A stretch of DNA of 64,000 nucleotides from Sphingobium herbicidovorans (GCF_002080435.1 NZ_CP020539.1:310001-374000); one strand, 5' to 3'. Positions 9,276 to 18,571 are shown, counted from the stretch's first letter. Numbers and translations are program-made. Notes: generated by a model from the sequence alone, not told the origin.

Positions 9276-9287
9276 TACCACATGGTA
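9276..9287. promoter_or_regulatory. inverted repeat over the efflux -10 region
   Basis: TACCA (9276-9280) and TGGTA (9283-9287) form a perfect inverted repeat with a two-base spacer, overlapping the minus-strand -10 element of the efflux operon. It may be a second, weaker operator, distinct from the ACCGATCGGT palindrome. Confidence 0.4.
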
Positions 9288-9313
9288 TATAATGCGGTGT
9301 GGCCGATCGTCAA
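9285..9313 (-). promoter_or_regulatory. promoter of the efflux operon
   Basis: On the minus strand a -35 TTGACG (9308-9313), the alphaproteobacterial form, is followed after 16 bases by TATATA (9286-9291), or after 17 bases by ATATAC. This lies 250 bases upstream of the small gene and would drive it together with MFP, RND and NodT. It is placed between two palindromes, so repression by the adjacent TetR is plausible. Confidence 0.6.
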
Positions 9314-9323
9314 GCCGCTTTGT

Positions 9324-9337
9324 ATACCGATCGGTCG
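9324..9337. promoter_or_regulatory. TetR operator candidate 1
   Basis: ATACCGATCGGTCG contains the 10-bp palindrome ACCGATCGGT at 9326-9335, just upstream of the -35 of the efflux promoter. A near-identical site overlaps the start codon of the tetR gene at 9976-9989. Sharing of one motif by both places suggests one repressor controlling itself and the pump. Confidence 0.6.
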
Positions 9338-9368
9338 TTTTTATTAAGTCACCGAAATTGCAGTGATA

Positions 9369-9977
9369 TTACGAACTCGGCCACATGGTTAGTGCGGTAT
9401 CGACAAGCTGGGTCAATCGGTCTTCCGAAACCCCGGACCCCGCCTGAACCGCCAGACCCTGAAGCATCGTGGTCAGGTAGAGGGCAAGCGCCTTGGGCTC
9501 GACGCCCGCGGGCAGGTCACCTTCCTCCTGCGCCCGTTCGAACCGTTCGATCAGCGCCCGGTCGGACGAGGCGCGTCGCGCCAGGATCTCGTTGCGGATA
9601 CATTCGGCGTGCGCCGTATTGGCGACGGAACTGATGACGCCCATGCACCCCTTGGGATCGGTGTTGCCGCACTGCATGGCGAGCGCGCCTTTCAGCAGCC
9701 GTTCCGCGACCTGCTTGGCCGTGGGCGCTTCCAGCGCCGACTGCACATAACACAGCTTGTCCCGCTCATAGAGGTCGAGCGCCTTGCGGAAGAGCGATTC
9801 CTTGTTGCCGAAACAGGCATAAAGGCTCGGCTTGGTGATGCCCATCGCCTCGGTCAGCTCCGCGAGCGAAGCGCCTTCATAGCCGCGACGCCAGAATATC
9901 TCCAGCGCGGCGGCCAGCGCCTTGTCCGGATCAAACTCGCGCGGACGGCCTCTGGCGGGGGCGAATTCGGTTTTCAT
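9369..9977 (-). CDS. TetR/AcrR-family transcriptional regulator of efflux operon
   Basis: A 202-aa repressor. The N-terminal helix-turn-helix is clear (ALEIFWRRGYEGASLAELTEAMGITKPSLYACFGNKESLF, residues about 25-65). The ligand domain has the Cys-containing pattern CGNTDPKGCMGV seen in the TetR_C subfamily typified by ComR/YcdC-like regulators. The gene lies at the head of the pump genes on the same strand, but a separate promoter follows it. A palindrome overlapping its start codon matches one at the pump promoter, so autoregulation together with repression of the pump is likely. Confidence 0.9.
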   Translation of the reverse strand: MKTEFAPARGRPREFDPDKALAAALEIFWRRGYEGASLAELTEAMGITKPSLYACFGNKESLFRKALDLYERDKLCYVQSALEAPTAKQVAERLLKGALAMQCGNTDPKGCMGVISSVANTAHAECIRNEILARRASSDRALIERFERAQEEGDLPAGVEPKALALYLTTMLQGLAVQAGSGVSEDRLTQLVDTALTMWPSS

Positions 9978-9989
9978 ACCGATCAGTAT
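9976..9989. promoter_or_regulatory. TetR operator candidate 2
   Basis: ATACCGATCAGTAT overlaps the ATG of the tetR gene (codon at 9975-9977). It matches the site at 9324 in ATACCGATC-GT, one of its central positions being changed (A for G). Confidence 0.55.
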
Positions 9990-10112
9990 ATAGATGCCCC
10001 GGCGAATAGCTCAAGGGCGCCGTTGCATAACCCATGGCAATCCCGTTGCGCCCCGTCCCCACAGCTGCCAAGAGGCCCGCCCCGAAATTCGTTTTAACTC
10101 GATGGTTCCTTC

Positions 10113-11432
10113 ATGCATTCGCCCAGCTCGATCGGCATAGATTTCGGCACGACCAACTCCGTCGTCGCGCTCGGCAGCCCCGGCGGCGATGCGTCAATGG
10201 TCGATTTCGCCGCTCCAGACGGCTCCGCCTCCATCTTCCGCTCCGCCCTTTGCTTCTGGGAAGATCACGCAGTTCCCGGCGGCATCGCGCGCGAAGCTGG
10301 CCCCTGGGCGATCGCCGAATTTCTCGAATATCCCCAGGGCAGCCGCTTCCTGCAATCCTTCAAGTCGGTCGCCGCCAGCCGCGCATTCGAACATGCGACC
10401 ATCTTCGAAAAGCGCCTCCGTTTCGAGGAACTGGGCGCGATCTTTCTCGACCGCCTGCGCGCCCATGCCGGGGAGGCGCTGAAGGCGCTGCCGCCGCGCG
10501 TCATTGTCGGACGTCCCGTCCGCTATGTGGGGCAGCGCCCGGACAATGTCCTTGCCCGGCAGCGTTATGACCTGATGTTTGCGGCGTTGAAGCGGGAGGT
10601 GCATTATGTCTACGAGCCGCTTGGCGCCGCCTTCAGCTTCGCTGCGCGACTTGCCGAACCGGCAACCTTGCTGGTCGCTGACTTTGGCGGCGGCACCAGC
10701 GACTTTTCCGTGGTGCGGATCGCGGCGCCCGGCGTTGCGCAACGCTGTACGCCGCTCGGATCGGCTGGCGTCGGCATAGCGGGGGACCGCTTCGACTATC
10801 GGATCATGGACAATCTGGTGCTGCCCATGCTGGGCAAGGGCGGCACTTATGACTCCATGGGCAAGCGGCTGGAAATTCCGGCAGGGCATTTTACCGACTT
10901 TGGCGATTGGTCACGCCTGGCGCTGATGCATAATCGCCGCACGCTGGCCGACCTGAACAAGCTCCAGCGGGCAGCGACCGATCCAGCGGCTATCGGCCGG
11001 ATGATCGCGGTGGTGGAAAATGAGTTGGGCTATCCCCTCTATGATGCAGTGGCGCGATTGAAGCGCGTCCTTTCCAGCGAAGAACGCGCGCATTTCCACT
11101 TCGACAGCGCTGGCGTGCGTGTGGAGGCTGACGTCAGCCGGGCTGAGTTTGAAGGCTGGATCGCGCCCGATCTCGCGCGGATCGGCACGGCCATCGATGC
11201 GGCACTGGTCAACGCGGGTGTCCGCGCCGAGGCGATCGACCATGTCTTCCTGACGGGCGGCTCCTCCCTGATCCCTGCCGTTCGCCGCCTGTTCGACCAG
11301 CGCTTCTCCGCAAGCCGGATCGCCAGCGGCGATGAGCTGACGTCCATCGCGCATGGGCTGGCGCTGATCGGCCAGGAAGCGGACATCGCCCAATGGACCG
11401 TGGATCGGGACGCGAAAGCAGAAAGGGCGTAG
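10113..11432 (+). CDS. yegD: Hsp70-family chaperone-like ATPase, YegD type
   Basis: A 439-aa actin-fold ATPase related to DnaK but lacking the substrate-binding domain. The phosphate-1 loop IGIDFGTTNSVVALG is at the N-terminus, the phosphate-2 loop LVADFGGGTSDFSVV at about residues 188-202, and the adenosine motif VFLTGGSSLIPAVRRLF near residue 380. The length is typical of YegD, which is a stand-alone Hsp70 nucleotide-binding-domain protein of unknown client. It is transcribed alone and converges with a small gene whose stop lies 24 bases away. Confidence 0.88.
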   Translation: MHSPSSIGIDFGTTNSVVALGSPGGDASMVDFAAPDGSASIFRSALCFWEDHAVPGGIAREAGPWAIAEFLEYPQGSRFLQSFKSVAASRAFEHATIFEKRLRFEELGAIFLDRLRAHAGEALKALPPRVIVGRPVRYVGQRPDNVLARQRYDLMFAALKREVHYVYEPLGAAFSFAARLAEPATLLVADFGGGTSDFSVVRIAAPGVAQRCTPLGSAGVGIAGDRFDYRIMDNLVLPMLGKGGTYDSMGKRLEIPAGHFTDFGDWSRLALMHNRRTLADLNKLQRAATDPAAIGRMIAVVENELGYPLYDAVARLKRVLSSEERAHFHFDSAGVRVEADVSRAEFEGWIAPDLARIGTAIDAALVNAGVRAEAIDHVFLTGGSSLIPAVRRLFDQRFSASRIASGDELTSIAHGLALIGQEADIAQWTVDRDAKAERA

Positions 11433-11455
11433 ATACCCACCCTGCATGTCCGGGA

Positions 11456-11707
11456 TCAGCGATCCTTGTCCATCATGTCCATGAAGTCGCGCGCGGCATC
11501 CCGATCCGCCGGATCATCAAAGGCATCGAGGTCCGGCGCAGCCCCCAGCAGGAACAGGAGCGACCAGAGCGCAAAGCGCCGACCGCGATCCGTCTCCAGG
11601 CCAAAATCGACGCGCATTCTTTCTATGCCCGCTTCAATGGCGGAAGGCGGAACGGAGTCCAGCTTGTCCGACCCGAAATAGCGTCGCAGCTGATCGTCGA
11701 AATTCAT
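11456..11707 (-). CDS. small conserved hypothetical protein
   Basis: An 83-aa acidic protein (MNFDDQLRRYFG...). It has an amphipathic helix pattern, a central hydrophobic stretch (FALWSLLFLLGAAPDLDAF) too broken to be a sure membrane segment, and a charged tail (RDFMDMMDKDR). The codon use and the clean ATG support a real gene. It is followed on the same strand at a 40-base distance upstream by the GlcG-type gene. No function can be assigned. Confidence 0.65.
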   Translation of the reverse strand: MNFDDQLRRYFGSDKLDSVPPSAIEAGIERMRVDFGLETDRGRRFALWSLLFLLGAAPDLDAFDDPADRDAARDFMDMMDKDR

Positions 11708-11746
11708 ACGCGTCCAATCATCGGATTATGCATTTTCAGGTCGCTC

Positions 11747-12166
11747 TTATCCCAGGATGGCTGCGATGCCTGCGCGCGCGATCTGGGCATCCTGTTCCGA
11801 CTTGACCCCAGACACGCCGACTGCACCAACGAAGTCGCCATCCACCACGATGGGAACCCCGCCTTCGAGCAGGGCCTGTAGTGCAGGCGCGGACATCATC
11901 GTCACTCGTCCGTTCAGCACCAGATCTTCATAGACCTTCGATTCCCGTCGGCCGAGGATCGACGTTACGGCTTTTGCTGGCGCCATGTGGGCGGTGCTGG
12001 CGGCAGCGCCGTCCATTCTATGCAAGCCGAGCAGATGGCCGCCGTCATCGACAACTGCGATGGTTACGGCCCAATCATTGGCCAGCGCCTCCGTTTCCGC
12101 GGCGGAGAGGATTGCTTTTACGTCGCTGGCTTCGAGGCTGTTCTTGGTCTTCATCACTTCATCCAT
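11747..12166 (-). CDS. GlcG/HbpS-family (DUF336) protein
   Basis: A 139-aa single-domain protein of the GlcG/HbpS family, members of which bind heme or act as accessory proteins to catabolic operons. Diagnostic stretches are AVVDDGGHLLGLHRMDGA, APAKAVTSILGRRES and GGVPIVVDGDFVGAVGVSG. Length is normal. Translation could begin at 12166 or at the ATG at 12154; neither has a strong ribosome site. No signal peptide is seen, unlike the secreted HbpS group. The upstream gene on the same strand encodes a secreted protein of unknown role. Confidence 0.85.
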   Translation of the reverse strand: MDEVMKTKNSLEASDVKAILSAAETEALANDWAVTIAVVDDGGHLLGLHRMDGAAASTAHMAPAKAVTSILGRRESKVYEDLVLNGRVTMMSAPALQALLEGGVPIVVDGDFVGAVGVSGVKSEQDAQIARAGIAAILG

Positions 12167-12234
12167 TTGGTCGGCGGAAGCGGTGCCTTACCATTTGAGG
12201 AACATCTTGCCAGTCCCATGCGAACCGCGCGCGT

Positions 12235-13791
12235 TCATGCCATGTCTTCCTCTTCGGCGGGGATGGTGATGACCGCCGGTTTTCCGCCGCCATATGGCTG
12301 GATCGCGATACGAACGTCCCCCGGTGCAGCAAGATCGGACAAGGGAATGTCGATTGAAAGCCGTTCACCCTTCATCTGCCAGTCGGCGGTAAGATTGCGC
12401 CCGTCCGGCAGCTGAACGGCAATGTTTCTGACGCATGCGAGCGAAGGACCGGTCACCAGAACATTGTTTTTGCGACCTGTTTGCAGGCGTTGGCCGGGCG
12501 CGACTTGCCAGCCATCATCCTGTGGAAATTGTGCCGCAAACTTTGGGCCTTCAAAGGCATCGAACCCCCAAAAGCCATGCAGGCGCGCTGTGACGGAGCC
12601 CTTTAAACCAGTCGGGTCGAACGATGGCGCAAATATATAGCCGCCCTTGTCCGCGTGCGCGATCACGGGTGCCTCCACCACGCGCCCATCCTTATCTGTC
12701 AGGCGCAATGCCATGTTGTGCGCATAGTCGGTGGCAAAGACGAGCGGCGCTCCATCGACCCCGAATACCGCGCCCGGCCGCGTCGCGCATATGGGCGCGT
12801 CGCCGCTGCTACGCAGCGGGGGCGGCACATTCTTCTCGATCGCGGGCAGTGCGGCGACCAGCACCGACTTGGGCCTGCGAAAGGACGGCGCGCTGTTCAG
12901 CAACAAGGATATCGAATGGCCATTCTGGATTCCCAGAGCGGGCAGATAGTTGAATTCAGGATTGTTGAAAGCGCCGAACATTCGCGCAAGGTCGCGCACC
13001 ACGCTGATATAGGGGCTGTAGAAGCCATATCCGCCCTCTCGGGTCGCGCTCAATTGCAGGGCAAGGTCGGTCGGTGCGCCGATGATCGTCTCGGTCAGCG
13101 AATTGCTGTGGATGTCGCCCAGCACCAGGCTGTCTCTGTTTTCCAGAAGGCAGGCGGCCTGGAATTCCACCACTTTCGCCAGGCAGTCCGGGTTCAGTTT
13201 GACCGCAAGGCTGGAGGAAAGGACGGGCGCGACATTCCGCAGATATTCCGGGTGCGTATTTTCTTGCGACCGGATGCCCAGGATGAACGCGTTGAGCCTG
13301 GTCCTGTCGAGCGACGCCTTGTTGATGTCCTGCGTCACTCGGACGAATTCGCCCGGCCTGCCCCTCACGGCGTCGGAGATCGCACTGAAATCGCCCCGTG
13401 TGTCGGGCACCATGAACAGGACAAGTTGCCGGGCATGATCCGGGACGGTCAGCTTCAGCATCCGCTTTTTGTCCGTTTTTTCCCAAGTCTCTGCGCTGGC
13501 GATCCATTTTTTGGGAGGCGGATTGGTGACGCCGCGCAGGAACGCGGAGACCAGCAGGTAACGGACAGCCTGGTCCGGGGGCAGCTTTGCCTCGATACGG
13601 ATGACGTCGCCGGTGGCCAGAGCCGGAACCTGACCGATGGGCAGGGTGCGTCCTCCGCGGCTCACGCTGACCGACAGGTCGGGACCAGCCAGATCGAATG
13701 GCGCCGGATCGGCCGCCGCGGCCCGCACGGCGGTCAGGCATGCAGCTACGACGAACAGGCCGAAACGAAGTGAAAGGATACAGCGACTCAT
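12235..13791 (-). CDS. secreted protein of unknown function
   Basis: A 518-aa protein with a clear Sec signal peptide (RFGLFVVAACLTAVRAAAADPAP), hence periplasmic or outer-surface. The rest has beta-rich stretches resembling immunoglobulin-like folds, a section with dispersed Cys residues (NPDCLAKVVEFQAACLL, DAPICATRPG, LACVRNIAV), and a C-terminal part ending in EEEDMA. No catalytic signature was recognised. It is followed by the GlcG-type gene after 68 bases and may share its transcript. Base use is like its neighbours. Confidence 0.75.
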   Translation of the reverse strand: MSRCILSLRFGLFVVAACLTAVRAAAADPAPFDLAGPDLSVSVSRGGRTLPIGQVPALATGDVIRIEAKLPPDQAVRYLLVSAFLRGVTNPPPKKWIASAETWEKTDKKRMLKLTVPDHARQLVLFMVPDTRGDFSAISDAVRGRPGEFVRVTQDINKASLDRTRLNAFILGIRSQENTHPEYLRNVAPVLSSSLAVKLNPDCLAKVVEFQAACLLENRDSLVLGDIHSNSLTETIIGAPTDLALQLSATREGGYGFYSPYISVVRDLARMFGAFNNPEFNYLPALGIQNGHSISLLLNSAPSFRRPKSVLVAALPAIEKNVPPPLRSSGDAPICATRPGAVFGVDGAPLVFATDYAHNMALRLTDKDGRVVEAPVIAHADKGGYIFAPSFDPTGLKGSVTARLHGFWGFDAFEGPKFAAQFPQDDGWQVAPGQRLQTGRKNNVLVTGPSLACVRNIAVQLPDGRNLTADWQMKGERLSIDIPLSDLAAPGDVRIAIQPYGGGKPAVITIPAEEEDMA

Positions 13792-13891
13792 GCTATCTCC
13801 CTGCCCCGGATACCGGTTTCGTCAAGACAGGAAGCCAGCTTTTCGGCCTTGCTGCTCTGCAAGAGAGACGGGGTGCGGCCGACGACCCTTC

Positions 13892-14059
13892 CTATAACCG
13901 CTTGATCGCCGCCAATAGCCTCTCAGCGGTCTTTTCGATCCGGACGTCCGCGGTAGCGGTTGCGTGGGGTGTACCATCCTCCACCCGTTGCTCGCTGGCA
14001 TGATTGCAGGCTGCAACGGTCAATCCAGCGGCAAGGATAGTCAAGGTGGTTCGGGACAT
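13892..14059 (-). CDS. small lipoprotein
   Basis: A 55-aa precursor beginning MSRTTLTILAAGLTVAAC, a textbook lipoprotein signal with lipobox VAAC, leaving a mature peptide of about 37 residues (NHASEQRVEDG...). AAGG lies at proper distance upstream of the ATG at 14059; an upstream in-frame start at 14089 is unlikely. It ends with a predicted helix (TAERLLAAIKRL). Function unknown; envelope location inferred. Confidence 0.65.
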   Translation of the reverse strand: MSRTTLTILAAGLTVAACNHASEQRVEDGTPHATATADVRIEKTAERLLAAIKRL

Positions 14060-14206
14060 GCAGCGCCTTCTCACAGGTTTTCGGCTCAACGCGCTGCAGA
14101 TGCTCCCGTTCCCATCTTAAATCGAGAGAACATAGGCGAGGGGAGGTGCGCGCGTTACAGGGGCATGAACCATCATTGGATCAAGACAATGGCAGGAGTT
14201 TCCCAA

Positions 14207-14608
14207 ATGCTTCCCGCTCGCACCTACAGCGTAACGATCGACCGTGACTGGCAGGCGCTCTACGAGATGATCTGGCGGCCGGAATCTTTCCCGAAATGGG
14301 CTTCCGGCCTCGCGGAATCGGAACTTCGCGAAGAAGATGGATGCTGGCTGGCGGACGGGCCGGAAGGTCCAATCCGCATCCGCTTCACGCCCCATAATGA
14401 CTATGGCGTGATGGATCATCATGTGGACCTGGGCAGAGGCGAGGAAGTCCATGTTCCGCTTCGCGTCGTCGCCAACGGCAAGGGTGCGGAGGTCATGCTG
14501 ACGCTTTTTCGTCAGCCGGGCATGGATGATGATCGATTCGCAGCCGACATCAAATGGGTCAATCGCGATCTACGGGCATTGAAAATGCTGATCGAAGGGT
14601 CTGCCTAG
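14207..14608 (+). CDS. SRPBCC (START-like) protein
   Basis: A 133-aa protein with the pattern of the SRPBCC ligand-binding fold: [29 protein letters not shown] at the start and a C-terminal helix [24 protein letters not shown]. Three in-frame ATGs are possible; 14207 is chosen because AGGAG lies 8 bases before it, while 14165 and 14189 have poorer sites. Such proteins bind hydrophobic ligands or act as cyclase/dehydrase-like enzymes. The stop overlaps that of the convergent rluE gene by four bases. Confidence 0.75.
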   Translation: MLPARTYSVTIDRDWQALYEMIWRPESFPKWASGLAESELREEDGCWLADGPEGPIRIRFTPHNDYGVMDHHVDLGRGEEVHVPLRVVANGKGAEVMLTLFRQPGMDDDRFAADIKWVNRDLRALKMLIEGSA

Positions 14609-15156
14609 CTGCCCGCCGCCGCTTCGCGCCATGTTCCCTGCGGAATGCCATCGAGCGTCCAGTCACCGATCCGCCAGCGCACCAGCCGCAACGTCGGATG
14701 CCCCACCGCTGCTGTCATTCGTCGGACCTGCCGATTGCGCCCTTCCCGGATCGTCAGCCGCAGCCAGCAGTCCGGCACGCTCTTGCGGAACCTGACCGGC
14801 GGATCGCGGGGCCAGAGCGCCGGATCGTCTATCCGTTCGACCTGCGCGGGCAGGGTTGGCCCGTCCTTTAGCCGCACGCCGCGCCGTAATGCTTCCAGCG
14901 CGGCCTCGTCCGGCTCTCCCTCCACCTGCGCCAGATAGGTCTTTGGCGTCTTGAACCGGGGATCGGCGATCCGCGCCTGCAACCGCCCGTCGTCGGTCAG
15001 CAGCAGCAATCCTTCGCTGTCCAGATCCAGCCGCCCGGCAGGATAGACGCCAGGTCTGTCGATGAACGCCGCCAGCGTCGGACGCGGCGGTCCTGTGCTT
15101 TCATCCGTGAACTGGCACAGCACGCCATAGGGTTTGTTGAACAGGATGAGTGTCAT
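14605..15156 (-). CDS. rluE: 23S rRNA pseudouridine synthase RluE
   Basis: A 183-aa enzyme of the RsuA/RluB/E family that isomerises a uridine of 23S rRNA (U2457 in E. coli). The catalytic Asp is in [15 protein letters not shown], and the family end motif [23 protein letters not shown] is intact. There is no N-terminal S4 domain, as in RluE. It follows roxA by four bases, so the two ribosome-modifying genes are likely one operon. Confidence 0.9.
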   Translation of the reverse strand: MTLILFNKPYGVLCQFTDESTGPPRPTLAAFIDRPGVYPAGRLDLDSEGLLLLTDDGRLQARIADPRFKTPKTYLAQVEGEPDEAALEALRRGVRLKDGPTLPAQVERIDDPALWPRDPPVRFRKSVPDCWLRLTIREGRNRQVRRMTAAVGHPTLRLVRWRIGDWTLDGIPQGTWREAAAGS

Positions 15157-15160
15157 GGTC

Positions 15161-16309
15161 TCAATCCTCCTCTTCGAACGCCAGACTGCCCTGGTCGATC
15201 AGCGTCTTGATGAGTGCGGTCGCATCATGGCTTGCGCAAAGCGCCGGATCGACCTTCAAGAGATGGGCCGCGCCCAATTGTTCGGCCAGCCCCGCCGTCT
15301 CTTCCGCGCATTCGAAACAATGGCCATCGACAAACAGCAGGATATCGACGCCCTGGCGGATGAAGGAAAAGCGGCTGGCAGGATTGCGCTTCAATGGGAT
15401 GCCTTGGGCCAGAAGCGACTGGACTTCCTTCTGGTCGATCGGGTCTTCCGGCCGCCAATCGGCATCGGCATATTTGGGCAGGCTGTTATGCAGGCCGAAC
15501 CAGCGGGCAAAGGCCTCGCGGTCTGACAGGGCCTCCATAACCATCGCATGCAGTCTGTTGAGGGCGGGGGCCGTGATCTCGCCAGGATTGTCCTGAACCG
15601 GCAGGGCCGGATCGGCATAGCGATCCTCTTCCGGCGCGGCGTCCGCCTGATGCTCGCACCAGCTTTCGATCAGTTCGGCGCGGGACGGCGCGCGAAAACC
15701 GATGGAATAGGTCATGCAATCATCGCCGACGGCCACACCGTCATGCGCGAAGCAGGGCGGCACATACAGCATGTCGCCCGGTTCGAGTATCCACTCGCCC
15801 GTAGCCTCGAAATCGGCGATCAAGCGTAGATCCTCATGCGGCAACAAGGGCGTCGCCGAATTGCATCGCGGCCCAACGCGCCAGCGCCGCTTTCCCAGCC
15901 CCTGAATCAGGAAGACATCATATTGATCGAAATGCGGTCCAACGCCGCCGCCGTCGGTCGCATAGCTGACCATCACATCGTCGATGCGCCAGTTCGGGAT
16001 AAAGCGGAATGGCTCGACCAACTCCGCGACGGCTGGCGCATGATGGTCCACAGCCTGAACCACCAGTGTCCAGGGGCTGTTTCCCAGTTCACCGAAGCGT
16101 GCTTCGGGCAGGGGGCCGCTTTCCATCTTCAGGACGTCGCCGTCCGTTGTGATGAGGCGGGATTCCACCGCGTCTTCACAGGCCAGCCCGGCCAACTCGT
16201 CCGGCTCCAGCGGATTGCGCCATTCAGCCCATGGGTTGCGGATCAGCAAAGGGCGCTGTTGCCAATAGTCCCGCAGGAACAGCTCTATGTCGAAATCGGC
16301 CAGATACAT
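15161..16309 (-). CDS. roxA: ribosomal uL16 arginine hydroxylase-like JmjC oxygenase
   Basis: A 382-aa 2-oxoglutarate/Fe(II) oxygenase of the YcfD/RoxA family, which hydroxylates an Arg of ribosomal protein uL16. The start at 16309 ([20 protein letters not shown]) matches the usual N-terminus; the frame is open further upstream. The metal site HxD is in [14 protein letters not shown], the later His in [13 protein letters not shown], and the C-terminal winged-helix region follows. Length fits the family. It is transcribed with rluE. Confidence 0.9.
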   Translation of the reverse strand: MYLADFDIELFLRDYWQQRPLLIRNPWAEWRNPLEPDELAGLACEDAVESRLITTDGDVLKMESGPLPEARFGELGNSPWTLVVQAVDHHAPAVAELVEPFRFIPNWRIDDVMVSYATDGGGVGPHFDQYDVFLIQGLGKRRWRVGPRCNSATPLLPHEDLRLIADFEATGEWILEPGDMLYVPPCFAHDGVAVGDDCMTYSIGFRAPSRAELIESWCEHQADAAPEEDRYADPALPVQDNPGEITAPALNRLHAMVMEALSDREAFARWFGLHNSLPKYADADWRPEDPIDQKEVQSLLAQGIPLKRNPASRFSFIRQGVDILLFVDGHCFECAEETAGLAEQLGAAHLLKVDPALCASHDATALIKTLIDQGSLAFEEED

Positions 16310-16382
16310 GGATCGCCCATGCGCCCACCGCCTGCCGCTGTCAAAGCGCGCGGGCGCATCCACGGAAATGCGATGAAACGCT

Positions 16383-16401
16383 ATTGCTAATTTGTCGCAA
16401 T
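16383..16401. promoter_or_regulatory. Fur-like palindrome
   Basis: ATTGCTAATTTGTCGCAAT is a 19-bp partially palindromic site with perfect ATTGC/GCAAT ends, placed 40 bases before the ATG of a siderophore-type receptor. Size and position fit a Fur-class iron operator; assignment is inferred. Confidence 0.45.
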
Positions 16402-16441
16402 ATACTAAGGCGCGTTCGATTAATTAATAAGGGGATTTCAG

Positions 16442-18496
16442 ATGAAGAATGAGGGCATGATGAAGATCGGCGTCGCGCTTATGGCGTTGGCGGTGGTTCA
16501 GCCAGCATGGGCCGATGAAGCGCAATCCCCCGAAGGCGCAGAAGCAAGTAAGGATGGCATCGTCGTCACAGCGCGCTCGGGCACCAAGACCGAAACACCC
16601 CCGATCGAGGTTCCCCAGCCAGTCACCGTGATCAGCGACCGGACATATTTGTCGCAGGGTGCGATCAGCATCAGCGATACCGTGCGATATGCCGCTGGTG
16701 TGACGGCAAATGCCTATGGCCGCGACACGCGCGTCGATAGCTTCGTCATTCGCGGCATCAGCGCGCTGCAGTTCCGCGACGGCATGCGCGATATTTTCAG
16801 CTATTACGCCAGTGTCACCTCCGACCCCTATAATTTCTCGCAGGTGGAAATCGTGCGCGGCCCGGCTTCCGTGCTCTTTGGTCAGGGTTCGATTGGCGGG
16901 CTTGTCAACCTGGTGTCCAAGACGCCGACCTTCCAGACCGGCGGCGAGCTGTCGGTCGTCTATGGCAGCTATGACCGCAAGGAAGCGATGGGCGATGTGA
17001 ACGTCGCGCTGTCCGACACGCTTGCTGTCCGCGCCGTAGGCCGGGTGCGTGACGCGGACACCTATGTCGACAATGTTCCCGATGATCGCGTATTCTTCTC
17101 GCCCTCGATCCGTTGGCAGCCGACGCCGGACACGGACATCACGCTGCTTGGGCTTTACCAAAAGGACAAGAGCGGTTCGACGTCGCAGTTCCTGCCGATC
17201 GTCGGCACCTTCCGTCCCAATCCGAACAACAGCGAAGCGCTTGACCCCTTCCTGTTCGTCGGCAAGCCCGGCTGGGACCGCTATGACGGCCGCATGCTTC
17301 AGGGTGGCGGATCGCTGACGCAGCGTTTTGGCGACAATGTCGAACTGAATGTGAAGGCTCGATATATCGACAGCAATCTCAGCTATTTCACGCATTATGC
17401 AAATAGCTATACCAATCCGACCAATCCTTATCTGGACCCCGCAGGGCGCACGATTGGTTTGTATAGCGACGGCAGCGAAGCGCGGATGAATGTCTTTTCG
17501 ACCGACAATAATCTGCTGTTCAAGTTCAACACCGGGTCTCAGATAGAACATAAGCTGTTGGTCGGCGTCGATTATAGCTGGAACAAGGTGCGCAAGGTCG
17601 GAGGCTTTGGCTATGAGGTGGTCGATCTCTACGACATCGATTATGACGCACTTACCATTCCGCCGCTTGACGGCACTCCAGAGCGGACATCGCAAAAGCA
17701 ACTTGGCATCTACGTGCAGGACCAGATCCGCATGTGGGACCGCGTATCGGTCGTGCTGGGCGCGCGGCGCGATCGGGTCACGACCGCAGGATCGCCGGTC
17801 AAGGACAATGCGACGACATTCCGCGCGGGGATCATCGGAGAGATTGGCGCGGGCTTCTCGCCATTCTTCAGCTATACTGAAAGCTTCTTGCCAATTGCCA
17901 TGACGGTTGACGGTGGCGGTCCGGCCAAGCCGCAGCGCGGCACGCAATATGAAGCGGGCGTCAAGTGGCAGCCAGAACCGAACACGATGCTGACAGTCAC
18001 CGCCTTCCATATCAAGGAAATCAACCGCATCCTCTATGGAGCGGGCAGTTCGGTTACCCAGTCGGGCGAAATCACCACCAAGGGTATCGAGTTCGAAGCA
18101 AGCCACCGGTTGCCCGAAGATTTCGAGCTGCTGGTGAATTATGGCTATAACAAGCTGGTGTCGCACGACACCGACTATTTCGACTATCTGCCCCGCCACA
18201 ACGCGTCGATCTGGGCGACCAAGACCTTCGGGATGCGGGACGGCGCACAGCTTCGTCTGGGCGCGGGCGTCAACTATATCGGCAAGCGCGAGTCGATCGG
18301 CCCGGCCTGGACCATCGTCACGCCCAGCTATACGCTGGTGGACGCGCTGGCGGAGATCAACTGGAACAATTGGCGCTTCGCGATCAATGCGACCAACTTG
18401 CTGAACAAACAATATTTCGCGTCGTGCCTGTCGCGCGGCGATTGTTTCGTGGGCGCACCGCGCAATGTCATGGGAACGGCTACTTTCCGCTTCTGA
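16442..18496 (+). CDS. TonB-dependent siderophore receptor
   Basis: A 684-aa outer-membrane receptor of the FhuA-like group. A signal peptide ends near AWA-DE. A TonB-box-like GIVVTA follows, then the plug domain (PQPVTVISDRTYLSQ, RGISALQFRDGMRD, QVEIVRGPASVLFGQGS) and a beta-barrel finishing with aromatic GTATFRF. Two Cys close to the C-terminus (FASCLSRGDCF) occur in several ferrichrome-type receptors. A Fur-like palindrome and AAGGGG ribosome site precede it, so iron repression is probable. Ligand cannot be read from sequence. Confidence 0.92.
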   Translation: MKNEGMMKIGVALMALAVVQPAWADEAQSPEGAEASKDGIVVTARSGTKTETPPIEVPQPVTVISDRTYLSQGAISISDTVRYAAGVTANAYGRDTRVDSFVIRGISALQFRDGMRDIFSYYASVTSDPYNFSQVEIVRGPASVLFGQGSIGGLVNLVSKTPTFQTGGELSVVYGSYDRKEAMGDVNVALSDTLAVRAVGRVRDADTYVDNVPDDRVFFSPSIRWQPTPDTDITLLGLYQKDKSGSTSQFLPIVGTFRPNPNNSEALDPFLFVGKPGWDRYDGRMLQGGGSLTQRFGDNVELNVKARYIDSNLSYFTHYANSYTNPTNPYLDPAGRTIGLYSDGSEARMNVFSTDNNLLFKFNTGSQIEHKLLVGVDYSWNKVRKVGGFGYEVVDLYDIDYDALTIPPLDGTPERTSQKQLGIYVQDQIRMWDRVSVVLGARRDRVTTAGSPVKDNATTFRAGIIGEIGAGFSPFFSYTESFLPIAMTVDGGGPAKPQRGTQYEAGVKWQPEPNTMLTVTAFHIKEINRILYGAGSSVTQSGEITTKGIEFEASHRLPEDFELLVNYGYNKLVSHDTDYFDYLPRHNASIWATKTFGMRDGAQLRLGAGVNYIGKRESIGPAWTIVTPSYTLVDALAEINWNNWRFAINATNLLNKQYFASCLSRGDCFVGAPRNVMGTATFRF

Positions 18497-18571
18497 TGAG
18501 ACGAGGCACGGCGCCGGAACATAGTCCGGCTCCGTGCAGATTCCGTGCTGGCGGGTCCGGCCAACTATCCC

